Source of the DNA: Paracoccaceae bacterium
GTDB taxonomy: Bacteria; Pseudomonadota; Alphaproteobacteria; Rhodobacterales; Rhodobacteraceae
Assembly: GCA_009773375.1 (NCBI GenBank)
Contig: WRPH01000001.1
Location: 1-64,000, forward strand
DNA length: 64,000 nt
Direction: 5' to 3'
Made by a program: the position numbers and the translations under genes
Part shown: piece by piece, positions 54,764 to 62,994 of the stretch
Numbering within the stretch: position 1 is the first letter of the stretch
Layout: every line of letters begins with the position of its first letter
Notes under the pieces: model-generated
The model's input: only the letters and a program-made list of their open reading frames with translations
Told to the model about the DNA's origin: nothing
The model's database searches: none

Positions 54764-55681
54764 CTAGCGCTGCCGCCACATCGCCAGAATGTAAGACGCC
54801 GTCATCAGGTCCAGATGCGCGCCGCCGCCGTTCTTGGCGATGGTGATTTCGTCATCAGACATGCGCCGATACACCCCCTGCGCCATGTCGTAGAAATCGG
54901 CGCGAATATCCGCCTCGGTGATCACGCCGCGTGCAATCGGGTCTTTCACCTCACCAATGTGGTGAATGGTGGTCGCCCGGCTGTCGACGAAAATCGACGC
55001 CCGCCGCAGCACCTCGTCATCGGCCTCGCGCATGTCGGGGCGATAAGCGCCGATCAGGTCGATGTGCTGGCCGGGGCGCAGCCATTCGCCCTTGATCAGC
55101 GGCGACAGGCTCATCGTCGCGGTGCAGATCACATCCGCAGCCTTCACCGCCGCCTTCAGATCGCTGACCGCAGTGACCCGCTTGTCAGCCGCAGCCATCG
55201 CCTCGGCCGCCGCGGGTGACCGGTTCCAGATCGAAAACTGCGCATCCGGGAACAGCGCCGAATAGGCCTGCACCATCGACCGCGCCACCGTTCCGGCCCC
55301 CACCAGCAGGATATTGCGGCTATCCTTGCGCGCCAGCTTGCTGGCCGACAACAGCGAGTCGCCCGCCGTTTTCCACTTGGTCACCAGATGAAAATCGACC
55401 AGCGCCTCCAGCACCCCGGTCACATCGTTGAACAGGTTCACCGCGCCATTGATGCTGGGCAGCCCGCGCGCGCCATTGTCGGGGCAGACCATCGCCACCT
55501 TGACCAAAGACCCCAGCCCGTCGATCCAAGCCGCGCGGTTCAGCAGCGTATCCTTGCCACGATACAGGAACAGATCGTTGATTTCCGCGCGCGGCAGCCG
55601 GTGCCCCGCCTCGATCGCCTCACACAGCCCAAGCCAGCTCAGTTCGGCTTCTGCCTCTGGTCCAACGATTTCAATGCTCAT
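54764..55681 (-). CDS. Ornithine cyclodeaminase/mu-crystallin family protein, 305 aa
   Basis: Rossmann-type NAD-binding: ILLVGAGTVARSMVQAYSALFPDAQFSIWNRSP, and the family patterns WKTAGDSLLSASKLARKDS, VICTATMSLSPLIKGEW, GQHIDLIGAYRPDMRE and GGGAHLDLMTA. Family members are ornithine cyclodeaminases, ketimine reductases or opine-type enzymes; the sequence alone does not decide. Coupled by 4 bases to the HAD gene. Confidence 0.9.
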   Translation of the reverse strand: MSIEIVGPEAEAELSWLGLCEAIEAGHRLPRAEINDLFLYRGKDTLLNRAAWIDGLGSLVKVAMVCPDNGARGLPSINGAVNLFNDVTGVLEALVDFHLVTKWKTAGDSLLSASKLARKDSRNILLVGAGTVARSMVQAYSALFPDAQFSIWNRSPAAAEAMAAADKRVTAVSDLKAAVKAADVICTATMSLSPLIKGEWLRPGQHIDLIGAYRPDMREADDEVLRRASIFVDSRATTIHHIGEVKDPIARGVITEADIRADFYDMAQGVYRRMSDDEITIAKNGGGAHLDLMTASYILAMWRQR

Positions 55682-56304
55682 AACCCTGCCTCTTCCTTGC
55701 TCAAAAGCCCTTCGGCCACCAGACGCGCGGCCCAGCCCTGCCAGCTTTCGAATTGATGCGTGCGCCAGCCCCGACGGGCGGCTGCGGTGATGTTATCGGC
55801 GCGATCATCGGTGAAAAGCAACCGGTCGGGCGCCACGCCGCAATCTTCTTCCACCATCTGATAGATCTGCGGATCGGGCTTGATCACCCCCATCACGCCC
55901 GAAACATACAGACGATCAAAATCCTGCAGGAAATCCATCTTCGGCAGCGCATCCTCAAAGGTATGGCGGCCGAAATTGGTCAGCGCAAACACCGGCACAC
56001 CCTTGGCCCGCAGCGCACGCTGCAACCGGATCGAGCCGTCAATCCGCGGGCTGGCGAGTTCGATCCAGCGGTCATACCACAGGCGGATCTCGGGCCGCCA
56101 ATCCGGGTATTGATCAGCCCAGTCGTAAATCGTCTCGCGGAACAGCGCGCCTGCATCGATCAGGTCGTTCATGCGATGCAGATCGACAGCGGCAAACAGC
56201 GCCCGCCTGCGATCTTCGCCAATCACCCGGTCGTAAAACGCTTCTGGCTGCCAGCGCGTCAGCACATTGCCGATGTCAAATATCACCGCTTGGGGCTGCA
56301 ACAT
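55678..56304 (-). CDS. HAD-family hydrolase, 208 aa
   Basis: VIFDIGNVLTRWQP (motif I DxGxV, second Asp is Gly/Asn-type as in beta-phosphoglucomutase-like/HAD-IA relatives), FALTNFGRHTFEDAL (motif II T/S), GVIKPDPQIYQM (motif III Lys) and LLFTDDRADNITAA (motif IV DD). Cap is an alpha-helical C1 type. Cleaves a small phosphate or C-X substrate; unknown. Between an EamA permease and the cyclodeaminase in one operon. Confidence 0.9.
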   Translation of the reverse strand: MLQPQAVIFDIGNVLTRWQPEAFYDRVIGEDRRRALFAAVDLHRMNDLIDAGALFRETIYDWADQYPDWRPEIRLWYDRWIELASPRIDGSIRLQRALRAKGVPVFALTNFGRHTFEDALPKMDFLQDFDRLYVSGVMGVIKPDPQIYQMVEEDCGVAPDRLLFTDDRADNITAAARRGWRTHQFESWQGWAARLVAEGLLSKEEAGL

Positions 56305-57241
56305 CCAGATCCTTCTTTTTCCGCGCCGTCTCGCGCCACAAGGTATAAAGCCCCGCGCCGCAGATCAGCGCAATCCCTGCCCAAGCCGTCCTATCAGGCC
56401 AGGTGCCAAACACCAGCACTCCCCAGACAATCGCCATCGGCATGCCGATATATTCAAACGGTGCCACCAGCGCGGCCTCGGTGGTGCGATAGGCCTGCGA
56501 CATCATCAGCCCACCCACGCCCACAGCCACCCCGGTCGCCACAAACGCCCACCAATCAGCAATCGGCGGCACATGCCAGGGCCGGAACAGGAACTCCCAT
56601 GTGCTGCCCTTCGGTTGCGCCAGATGACCATCGCCTGCGAACAGCCCGAAGGTCAGGCTGACCAGAATGAACCCCACCTGCACAAAGAAATTCAGCGTCA
56701 TGGCACTTTCCGTCAGCCGCATCCGCCGCGTCATCATGTGGCTGGAGGCATAGCAGAACGCCGAGATCAGCACCAAGATCGCCGCCGGCTGGATCACCCC
56801 GGCGCCGGGACGGGTCATCACCACCACCCCGACCATCCCCACCGCCACCGCCGCCCAGCGCCTCGGCCCGACATGCTCACGCAGAAACACCGCCGACATC
56901 AGCGTCACGAACAACGGCGCGACAAAGGCCGTCGCCACCGCATCGGCCAAGGGCATCAGCGACAGACCGACAAAATATGTCACGTTCGACACCATGACGA
57001 TGCTGACCCGGATCAGATGGTCTTTCGGGCGTTTGGTCAGCAACTGGCGAAAACTGCTGCCCGAATACCAGATCACCCCCAGCACAATTGCCATGCCGAT
57101 AAAGGCGCGCAGCAAGATCACCTGATGCAAGGCATAAGTGCCCGAAAGCGCCTTGATCGCCAGGTCATTGATCGAAAGCACCACCCCGCCACCAAGCGCG
57201 AAGAAGATACCAGTCAGCGGGGTTTTGGAATTGTCAGACAT
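56276..57241 (-). CDS. EamA/DMT-superfamily permease, 321 aa
   Basis: Ten helices in two EamA halves: GIFFALGGGVVLSINDLAIKAL, LLRAFIGMAIVLGVIWYS, MPLADAVATAFVAPLFVTLMSAVFLREHVG and EAALVAPFEYIGMPMAIVWGVLVFGTWP. First gene of the operon with the HAD hydrolase (29-base overlap) and the cyclodeaminase, so these may move or recycle the same metabolite. Substrate unknown. Confidence 0.87.
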   Translation of the reverse strand: MSDNSKTPLTGIFFALGGGVVLSINDLAIKALSGTYALHQVILLRAFIGMAIVLGVIWYSGSSFRQLLTKRPKDHLIRVSIVMVSNVTYFVGLSLMPLADAVATAFVAPLFVTLMSAVFLREHVGPRRWAAVAVGMVGVVVMTRPGAGVIQPAAILVLISAFCYASSHMMTRRMRLTESAMTLNFFVQVGFILVSLTFGLFAGDGHLAQPKGSTWEFLFRPWHVPPIADWWAFVATGVAVGVGGLMMSQAYRTTEAALVAPFEYIGMPMAIVWGVLVFGTWPDRTAWAGIALICGAGLYTLWRETARKKKDLDVAAPSGDI

Positions 57242-57390
57242 AGGCTCAAATCACCGCGCTTTGCGGCGCAAATCTATCCTGCCTGCGACACGAGAGCGTG
57301 TAAGATTTTGCCAGAAGTGGCTTCATTGAAAACGCGTTCAAGCGCGGGCGACAGGTGGGGTTTTTCGATTCACTCTGGATCTGACACGCC

Positions 57391-57855
57391 TCAAAGCTTC
57401 GCCTGCCGCACAACCCGCTCCAAGACTTCCAGAAACCGCGAGCGATCGGCCTTCGAAAACGGCCGCCCGCCGCCTTGCCGGAACGGATCGGCGCTGCGCA
57501 AATCCTGCATCAGATCCCGCGTCGCCAGCACATTGCCGATATTGGCGGGCGTCAGCTCCTCGCCGTTGTGCTTGACCACCTTCGCCCCCGCCGCCACGCA
57601 TTTCGCCGCCAGCGGAATATCGCCGGTCACCACCACATCACCCGGCCCGCACGCCTCGGCAATCCACTTGTCAGCCTCATCCGGCCCGCTGGCGACAAAC
57701 ACGCTTTCCACCAATGGGTTGGCGCTTGGCCGGATGCCGCCATTCGACACCAACACCATCCGCATCACATGCCGTGTCGCCACCCGTTCCGCCTCGGCCT
57801 TCACCGGGCAGGCATCGGCATCAATAAAGATGCGCCCCGTTGTGGCCCCCGTCAT
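57391..57855 (-). CDS. yaiI: YaiI/YqxD family (DUF188) protein, 154 aa
   Basis: PIN-like fold: [22 protein letters not shown] (Asp pair), [20 protein letters not shown] (central Asp), and [24 protein letters not shown] 57855 is chosen over the upstream MGAGVCIA frame because it overlaps the CAP gene stop by 4 bases. Probable nuclease; unknown substrate. Confidence 0.93.
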   Translation of the reverse strand: MTGATTGRIFIDADACPVKAEAERVATRHVMRMVLVSNGGIRPSANPLVESVFVASGPDEADKWIAEACGPGDVVVTGDIPLAAKCVAAGAKVVKHNGEELTPANIGNVLATRDLMQDLRSADPFRQGGGRPFSKADRSRFLEVLERVVRQAKL

Positions 57856-58313
57856 GGCGATGCAAACACCTGCACCCAATAGTATTTCATCGGATGCTTG
57901 CTGCCCTTCAGCGGCGCGTCATCCGCCTGATACACCATCGCAATCCCGGTTTCCCGCAGCCGACAATTCAGAATATTCTTCCGGTGGCCCGAGCTGTCCA
58001 TCCAAGCCTGCATCGCCCCCGCAGCCGTTTTTTGCCCCGCCGCAATGTTTTCAGCCGCCAGACTATAGCGATAGCCCTGCGCCTTGATCCGGCCCGCAAA
58101 CCCGCTTTTGCCACCGTGGCCGAAGAAGTCCTTCTCGGCCATGGCCCGCGCATGCACCTTTGCCGCCGCCGACAGCTTGGCATTCATCACCAAAGCCGGG
58201 CAGCCCGCATTGGCCCGCTGCTGGTTCACCGCCGCCAGCACCTGCCCCGCTTCATCCGCCCCGGCAGGCGCGGCACAAGCCAGCGCCAGCGCCAACACCC
58301 ATGCCCTACGCAT
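57852..58313 (-). CDS. CAP-domain (SCP-like) secreted protein, 153 aa
   Basis: Signal [19 protein letters not shown], then CAP domain: [41 protein letters not shown] and [22 protein letters not shown]. The conserved HAxxMA-x-x-xFFxHxG and GHRKNI motifs are intact. Two Cys (C21-region and LNC) may bridge. In other bacteria CAP proteins are secreted proteases/lipid-binding. It overlaps fghA by 8 bases. Confidence 0.9.
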   Translation of the reverse strand: MRRAWVLALALACAAPAGADEAGQVLAAVNQQRANAGCPALVMNAKLSAAAKVHARAMAEKDFFGHGGKSGFAGRIKAQGYRYSLAAENIAAGQKTAAGAMQAWMDSSGHRKNILNCRLRETGIAMVYQADDAPLKGSKHPMKYYWVQVFASP

Positions 58314-59136
58314 GCAAAGCCCCGGCATGGAATGCGATATGCTCTTCCATAAAGGTGGAAACGAAGAAATAGCTGTGGTCATAGCCCTTCTGCATCCGGA
58401 AACTCCCCCCCTGCCGCCGTTCCGCCATCGCGCCCGCCAAAGCCTCCGGCTTCAGCAGGTCCAGAAACTGGTCGCTGGTGCCCTGATCAATCAGCATCGG
58501 CCCATCAAATCCTCGCTTTTTCATCAGCAAAGTCGAGTCATAGGCCGCCCAGGCGGTCTCATCCGCCCCCAGATAGGCGGTGAATTGCTTGCGCCCCCAA
58601 TCCGACGCCGCCGGGTTGCAGATCGGCGCAAAGGCCGAAACGCTGCGGAACCGGCCCGGAAACGACATCGCAATCGTCAAAGCGCCATGCCCCCCCATCG
58701 AATGCCCGGAAATCGCCTGCGCCGCCTCGGCAATCGGAAAGGCGTTGAACAACACCCGCGGCAATTCTTCCGTCACATAATCCCACATGCGGAAATTCTT
58801 CGCCCAAGGTTCCTGCGTCGCATTCACATAAAAGCCCGCGCCCTGCCCCAGATCATAGGCGGCATCGTTCGGCACCTCCTCGCCACGCGGCGAGGTATCG
58901 GGGAACACCAGCGCAATCCCGGCCTCCGCCGCCCAGCGCTGTGCCCCGGCCTTCACCATCGCGTTTTCATGCGTGCAGGTCAGCCCCGACAGATACCACA
59001 GCACCGGCACCGGCCCATCTTCGGCTTCGGCCGGCAGGAACAGCCCAAAGGTCATGTCGCCACCCACCGCCGCCGAGGCATGAGAGTAAACTCCCTGCAC
59101 CCCACCAAACGCCCGGTTTTCCGAAATCGTCTTCAT
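58306..59136 (-). CDS. fghA: S-formylglutathione hydrolase, 276 aa
   Basis: Esterase-D fold. The nucleophile elbow GHSMGGHGA (catalytic Ser), FPDTSPRGEEVPND and the final GYDHSYFFVSTFMEEH (catalytic His) are present. It hydrolyses S-formylglutathione produced by the FrmA-type dehydrogenase at 5289-6419. ATG 59136 (AAGGGG before). Leads the fghA-CAP-yaiI operon; a dispersed element (59205-59268) lies upstream. Confidence 0.95.
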   Translation of the reverse strand: MKTISENRAFGGVQGVYSHASAAVGGDMTFGLFLPAEAEDGPVPVLWYLSGLTCTHENAMVKAGAQRWAAEAGIALVFPDTSPRGEEVPNDAAYDLGQGAGFYVNATQEPWAKNFRMWDYVTEELPRVLFNAFPIAEAAQAISGHSMGGHGALTIAMSFPGRFRSVSAFAPICNPAASDWGRKQFTAYLGADETAWAAYDSTLLMKKRGFDGPMLIDQGTSDQFLDLLKPEALAGAMAERRQGGSFRMQKGYDHSYFFVSTFMEEHIAFHAGALHA

Positions 59137-59204
59137 GGCATTCCCCTTCGCCTGCGCTTTGCCCCACAATACCCGCCCAGGTCGCAGCCTCAAGCCTTCC
59201 ACCT

Positions 59205-59277
59205 TCATCTTGGCCCAAATATCCTCGGGGGGTGAGCGCGTCAGCGCGAGGGGGGCGGAAAGCCCCCCTGATTTTTT
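59205..59277. repeat. Dispersed palindromic intergenic element, copy C
   Basis: TCATCTTGGCCCAAATATCC (59205-59224) is followed by GGGGG blocks, GAGCGCG-TCA-GCGCGAG-like inner repeats, and a perfect GGGGGGC/GCCCCCC stem (59250-59256 with 59262-59268, 5-nt loop), then TTTTTT (59272-59277). It shares CCAAATATCC with copies A and B. It lies between fghA and the mbfA stop, and may terminate transcription. Confidence 0.7.
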
Positions 59278-59318
59278 CCTTATAAAATCGCTCTCTACCT
59301 GGAAAGGCCGCCCCTCGC

Positions 59319-60296
59319 TCAGCCGCCGCCGATCAGCACCCCGGCGGCAAACACCAGCACCCCGCCCAACACCACCTGCAAGGCGGCGCGCAGGAACGGC
59401 GTTTCCATGTATTTGTTCTGAATCCACGCAATCGCCCAAAGCTCGACGAACACCACGATCATGGCAAGCGTCGTGGCCGTCCAGAAATCCGGAATCAGAT
59501 AGGGCAGCGCGTGACCAAGCCCGCCAACCATCGTCATCACGCCGCTGGCCAGACCGCGCTTGAACGGACTGCCGCGCCCCGACAGCACGCCATCGTCATG
59601 CGCCGCCTCGGTGAAACCCATCGAGATGCCTGCCCCGACGCTCGCCGCCAGACCCACAAGGAACGTCGTCCAGGTGTTCTGCGTCGCAAACGCCGTGGCA
59701 AAAATCGGCGCCAGCGTTGAAACCGACCCGTCCATCAGCCCGGCCAGACCCGGCTGCACCCAGGTCAGTATGAACTGGCGATGGGCGTCTTTATCCTCAC
59801 CAGCGCGGGCCTCGCCGCCCAGATGCGTCGCCTCCAGCCCCTCGGCGTGGCGTTCGTGGCCAACCTCTGCCGCAGCCAGATCGCCCAACAGCTTGCGCGT
59901 CGCCGCGTCAGTGGTCCGCGCCGCCGCCCGCTGATAAAACTCCGCCGCGCCATGCTCCATCGCACGGGCCTCTTCGCGGATACGCTCCAGCCCCAGATTC
60001 TCGGTCAACCAGATCGGGCGGCGGGCATAGAACCCAGCCACATGTTCACGCCGGATCAGCGGAATCACCGCGCCGAACCGCGCCACATGCAGATCAATCA
60101 ACTGCTGCCGGTGGGTGTCTTCCTCCACCGCCATGTCGTCGAACACCGCAGCCGAGGCCGGGTATTCCGCCCGCAAGCCTTGTGCAAAGGTCCGGTAAAT
60201 CCGCGCATCATCCTCTTCCGAGGAAATCGCCAGCGCCAGCACCTCTTGCTCGGTCAGATCGGCAAAGCGGCGACGGTTCGAGATGCCAGAAATCAT
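59319..60296 (-). CDS. mbfA: MbfA-type rubrerythrin/VIT membrane protein, 325 aa
   Basis: Residues about 12-165 are a rubrerythrin-like di-iron domain (SSEEDDARIYR, MAVEEDTHRQQLI, ARAMEHGAAEFYQRAA, AAAEVGHERHAEG with the Glu/His ligands). Residues about 175-325 are VIT1/CCC1-like with five membrane segments (FLVGLAASVGAGISMGFTEAAHDD). MbfA exports iron and protects against excess iron and H2O2 in rhizobia, under Irr control. Irr-type ICE box at 60309-60325, 13 bases before the ATG. Confidence 0.93.
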   Translation of the reverse strand: MISGISNRRRFADLTEQEVLALAISSEEDDARIYRTFAQGLRAEYPASAAVFDDMAVEEDTHRQQLIDLHVARFGAVIPLIRREHVAGFYARRPIWLTENLGLERIREEARAMEHGAAEFYQRAAARTTDAATRKLLGDLAAAEVGHERHAEGLEATHLGGEARAGEDKDAHRQFILTWVQPGLAGLMDGSVSTLAPIFATAFATQNTWTTFLVGLAASVGAGISMGFTEAAHDDGVLSGRGSPFKRGLASGVMTMVGGLGHALPYLIPDFWTATTLAMIVVFVELWAIAWIQNKYMETPFLRAALQVVLGGVLVFAAGVLIGGG

Positions 60297-60308
60297 GTCA
60301 GCCTCATT

Positions 60309-60325
60309 TTTGGAATGATTCTAAA
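60309..60325 (-). promoter_or_regulatory. Irr-type iron control element (ICE box) of mbfA
   Basis: TTTGGAATGATTCTAAA is a 17-bp imperfect palindrome (TTTRGAA-YNR-TTCYAAA class) like the Irr-binding ICE of mbfA in rhizobia. It sits against the minus-strand candidate -10 (TATTTA, 60329-60324) and ends 13 bases from the ATG. Whether Irr exists in this genome is not shown here. Confidence 0.75.
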
Positions 60326-60367
60326 TAGCCGAATTTCGCCAGCCATGGAAAGCCCCGAAATACAATC

Positions 60368-60441
60368 TGAACTGATCAGTTCACATTGTACTTGCAAAGC
60401 TAAACGAATCGGTTCATTTTTATGATGAACCGTATAGTTCA
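60368..60441 (+). promoter_or_regulatory. Three TGAAC-N6-GTTCA operator-like sites
   Basis: Site 1 TGAACTGATCAGTTCA (60368-60383, perfect palindrome, extended to a near-perfect 30-bp dyad 60361-60390). Site 2 60401-60416 (TAAAC...GTTCA, one mismatch). Site 3 TGAACCGTATAGTTCA (60426-60441). Site 3 covers TATAGT (60433-60438), a good -10, and site 2 reaches the -35 position. They lie upstream of a peptide-TetR gene pair, so the TetR is the natural candidate ligand. Confidence 0.65.
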
Positions 60442-60457
60442 CAAATAGGGTAGCAAG

Positions 60458-60622
60458 ATGAAACACTTCCTTATCGCAATGCTGACATCCCTGACGCTCG
60501 CTGCCCCGGCATCGGCGTTTTCCATCGATCTCACTCTGCCCACACTCAGCTTTCCAGGCGATGAAATCACCCCGGCAACGCAGTCCTGCGTCAATCCGTC
60601 CGCGCTGACCGCCTGCAAGTGA
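60458..60622 (+). CDS. Small secreted peptide, 54 aa, upstream of a TetR gene
   Basis: ATG 60458 reads MKHFLIAMLTSLTLAAPASA then FSIDLTLPTLSFPGDEITP and ends ATQSCVNPSALTACK with TGA at 60622. A good Sec signal peptide (AxA cut before FSID) leaves about 34 residues with two Cys (a possible disulfide). It is shorter than most ORF cut-offs. The promoter has three operator-like sites; 57 bases later comes the TetR gene. No family recognised. Confidence 0.72.
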   Translation: MKHFLIAMLTSLTLAAPASAFSIDLTLPTLSFPGDEITPATQSCVNPSALTACK

Positions 60623-60679
60623 TCCAAGCGCTTGCCGCCACGTCCGCCGCCGGTCTACAGTGACGGCAAGGGGATGCTT

Positions 60680-61321
60680 ATGAGCGCGAAACCGCAACTG
60701 ATCGTCAAAGGCCGCAAGTTTGAGCAGGTGCTGGAAGGCGCCCGCACCGTGTTTTTGCGCGATGGTTTTGAGCGCGCCTCGGTCGATGACATCGCCCGCG
60801 AGGCAGGGGTGTCGAAGGCGACGCTCTACGCCTATTTCCCCGACAAGCGCTTGCTGTTCATGGAAATTGCCACCACCGAATGCCGCCGACAGGCGCAGGA
60901 TGCCGAATCGCGGATCGATCCGAACGCGCCCATCGCAGAGGTGCTGCGGCTGGCAGCCGAGAAAATCGTCGCCTTCCTGCAAAGCGATTTTGGCCAGCGC
61001 ATCTATCGCATCGCGGTGGCGGAATCAGAAAACTTCCCGGCGCTGGCGCATGAATTCTACCACTCCGGCCCTCGGCTGGTGCAGGATCGCATCGCAGAAT
61101 TCCTGCGCCATGCCATCGACCGGGGCGAGCTTGCGATTGACGATATCGACCTTGCTGCCGCGCAATTCGCCCAGCTTTGCAAGGCCGAACTGCATGATCG
61201 CCTGATCTTCGCCACCGCCCCTTGCTGCACTGCCAAAGACGCCGCCCGCGTCATTGATGGCGCGGTGCAGATGTTCATGGCGCGCTACGGCACGAAGGCC
61301 GAACCTCACCAGGTCGGGTGA
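60680..61321 (+). CDS. TetR/AcrR-family transcriptional regulator, 213 aa
   Basis: KFEQVLEGARTVFLRDGFERASVDDIAREAGVSKATLYAYFPDKRLLF is a full TetR helix-turn-helix; the helical C-domain (about 65-213) fits the AcrR family. ATG 60680 is preferred (AAGGGG 6 bases before); ATG 60674 gives two more residues. Ends convergently, overlapping map by 16 bases. It probably autoregulates through the sites at 60368-60441; the inducer is unknown. Confidence 0.93.
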   Translation: MSAKPQLIVKGRKFEQVLEGARTVFLRDGFERASVDDIAREAGVSKATLYAYFPDKRLLFMEIATTECRRQAQDAESRIDPNAPIAEVLRLAAEKIVAFLQSDFGQRIYRIAVAESENFPALAHEFYHSGPRLVQDRIAEFLRHAIDRGELAIDDIDLAAAQFAQLCKAELHDRLIFATAPCCTAKDAARVIDGAVQMFMARYGTKAEPHQVG

Positions 61322-62133
61322 AACTTGCCCAACGGCGACAGGGTGAAAATCTCGCAGCCCGTGGCCGTCACCCCCACCGAATGCTCAAACTGCGCCGACA
61401 GCGATTTGTCGCGGGTGATCGCGGTCCAGTCATCGGCCAGCACCTTGGTTTCCGGGCGACCCAGATTGATCATCGGCTCGATGGTGAAGAACATACCTTC
61501 CTCCAGCACCGCGCCAGAGTTCGGCCGCCCATAATGCAGCACGTTCGGCGGCGAGTGGAACACCCGCCCCAGCCCATGCCCACAGAAATCGCGCACCACC
61601 GAAAGCCGATTCGACTCGGCATAGCTTTGGATCGCATGACCAATATCGCCAAAGGTATTGCCCGGCTTCACCGCCGCAATGCCGCGCATCAGCGCCTCAT
61701 GCGTCGCGTCGATCAACCGCTTGGCAAACGGTTTCGGCGTGCCCGCCACATACATCCGACTGGAATCCCCGAACCAGCCGTCAACGATCACCGTCACGTC
61801 GACGTTCACAATGTCGGCTTCCTGCAACACATCACTGCTGCGCCCCGGCACCTTGCTGCCCGGAATGCCGTGGCAGACCACATGGTTCACCGAAATGCAG
61901 CTGGCGTGCTGATAGCCCTTGTAGCCGATCGTCGCCGACACCACACCGCGCCGCACAATTTCTTCGCGGATGAAATCGTCGATGCTGCCGGTGGTCGCCC
62001 CCGGCTTCACATGATCGCCGACCATATCCAGTATCTCGGCCGCCACCCGGCCCGCAGCGCGCATGCCTGCAAAATCCGCGTCTTCATAGATGCGGATACC
62101 GTCTTTGGTGACGCGGCCTCGGATATCTTCCAT
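61306..62133 (-). CDS. map: Methionine aminopeptidase, 275 aa
   Basis: It removes initiator Met. Type-I MAP motifs: CISVNHVVCHGIPG (His), VNVDVTVIVDGWFGDSSRM (two Asp ligands), GHGLGRVFHSPPNVLHYG (His), FTIEPMINLG (Glu) and QFEHSVGVTATGCEI (Glu). Length close to 260-275 aa. Divergent from the molybdopterin-type gene at 62275. Confidence 0.97.
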   Translation of the reverse strand: MEDIRGRVTKDGIRIYEDADFAGMRAAGRVAAEILDMVGDHVKPGATTGSIDDFIREEIVRRGVVSATIGYKGYQHASCISVNHVVCHGIPGSKVPGRSSDVLQEADIVNVDVTVIVDGWFGDSSRMYVAGTPKPFAKRLIDATHEALMRGIAAVKPGNTFGDIGHAIQSYAESNRLSVVRDFCGHGLGRVFHSPPNVLHYGRPNSGAVLEEGMFFTIEPMINLGRPETKVLADDWTAITRDKSLSAQFEHSVGVTATGCEIFTLSPLGKFHPTW

Positions 62134-62274
62134 GCGTAATCCTCTGGTTTGGCTCTAAATAGGCGATGCATCCCGGCTTGGCCAGAGGCCGAAACGTCGC
62201 CGATTGCCGCGCGAAGGGCTTTGAAACCCGCCAATCGCGGCCTATACCCAGCAAAACAGCCGCAGGAGCCCGCC

Positions 62275-62994
62275 ATGACCAACCCAACCGCCGCCATGCT
62301 GGTGATCGGCGACGAAATCCTTTCGGGCCGCACCCGCGATTCCAACCTGCATTATCTGGCCTGCGAGCTGACCAAGCACGGCATCCGGCTGGCCGAGGCC
62401 CGCATCGTCGCCGATGATCACGCTGAAATCGTTGCCGCCGTGAACGCTCTGCGCGGCAAATATGACCATCTGTTCACCTCGGGCGGCATTGGCCCGACCC
62501 ATGACGACATCACCGCTGACGCGATTGCCGATGCCTTCGGCGCGCCCATCGGCCCGCGCGCCGATGCGATGGCTTTGCTGGCGGCGCATTACGAACGCCA
62601 GAACGTGCCGTTCAACGAAAGCCGCCAGCGCATGGCGCGCATTCCTGACGGTGCCAGCCTGATCGACAACCCGGTGTCCATCGCCCCCGGCTTCACGCTT
62701 GGCAACGTGCATGTCATGGCCGGCGTCCCCCGTATCTTCGAGGCGATGCTGGCTTCGGTGCTGCCAACGCTGACCGGCGGCGCCCCCCTGCTGTCGCAAA
62801 CCCTGCGGCTGATGCGGGGCGAAGGCGAGATTGCCGCCGATTTCGGCGCGCTGGCCGCCGAATTTCCCGATCTGTCGATGGGGTCTTACCCGTTCACCAT
62901 GAACGGCGCTTATGGCACCAATCTGGTGATCCGCGGCACCGATCCGGCACGGGTTGATGCCGCCATGCTGCGGTTGACGGCACTGTTCGGATGA
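62275..62994 (+). CDS. Molybdopterin-binding (CinA N-like) protein, 239 aa
   Basis: MoCF domain: MLVIGDEILSGRTRDSNLHYLACELTKHGIRLAEARIVADD, then TSGGIGPTHDDITADAIADAFG and VMAGVPRIFEAML. Homologous to the N-terminal half of CinA; no C-terminal amidohydrolase domain is fused. GGAG precedes ATG 62275. Coupled to the next gene (ATGA overlap). Function: probably pyridine-nucleotide repair or Mo-cofactor handling; unproven. Confidence 0.9.
   Translation: MTNPTAAMLVIGDEILSGRTRDSNLHYLACELTKHGIRLAEARIVADDHAEIVAAVNALRGKYDHLFTSGGIGPTHDDITADAIADAFGAPIGPRADAMALLAAHYERQNVPFNESRQRMARIPDGASLIDNPVSIAPGFTLGNVHVMAGVPRIFEAMLASVLPTLTGGAPLLSQTLRLMRGEGEIAADFGALAAEFPDLSMGSYPFTMNGAYGTNLVIRGTDPARVDAAMLRLTALFG

Noticed and set aside
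56267-58087. Long plus-strand open frame of 606 codons
   Set aside because: It is antisense across four well-supported minus-strand genes (the HAD, EamA, YaiI and CAP genes), rich in Arg/His/Pro, with no recognisable domain.
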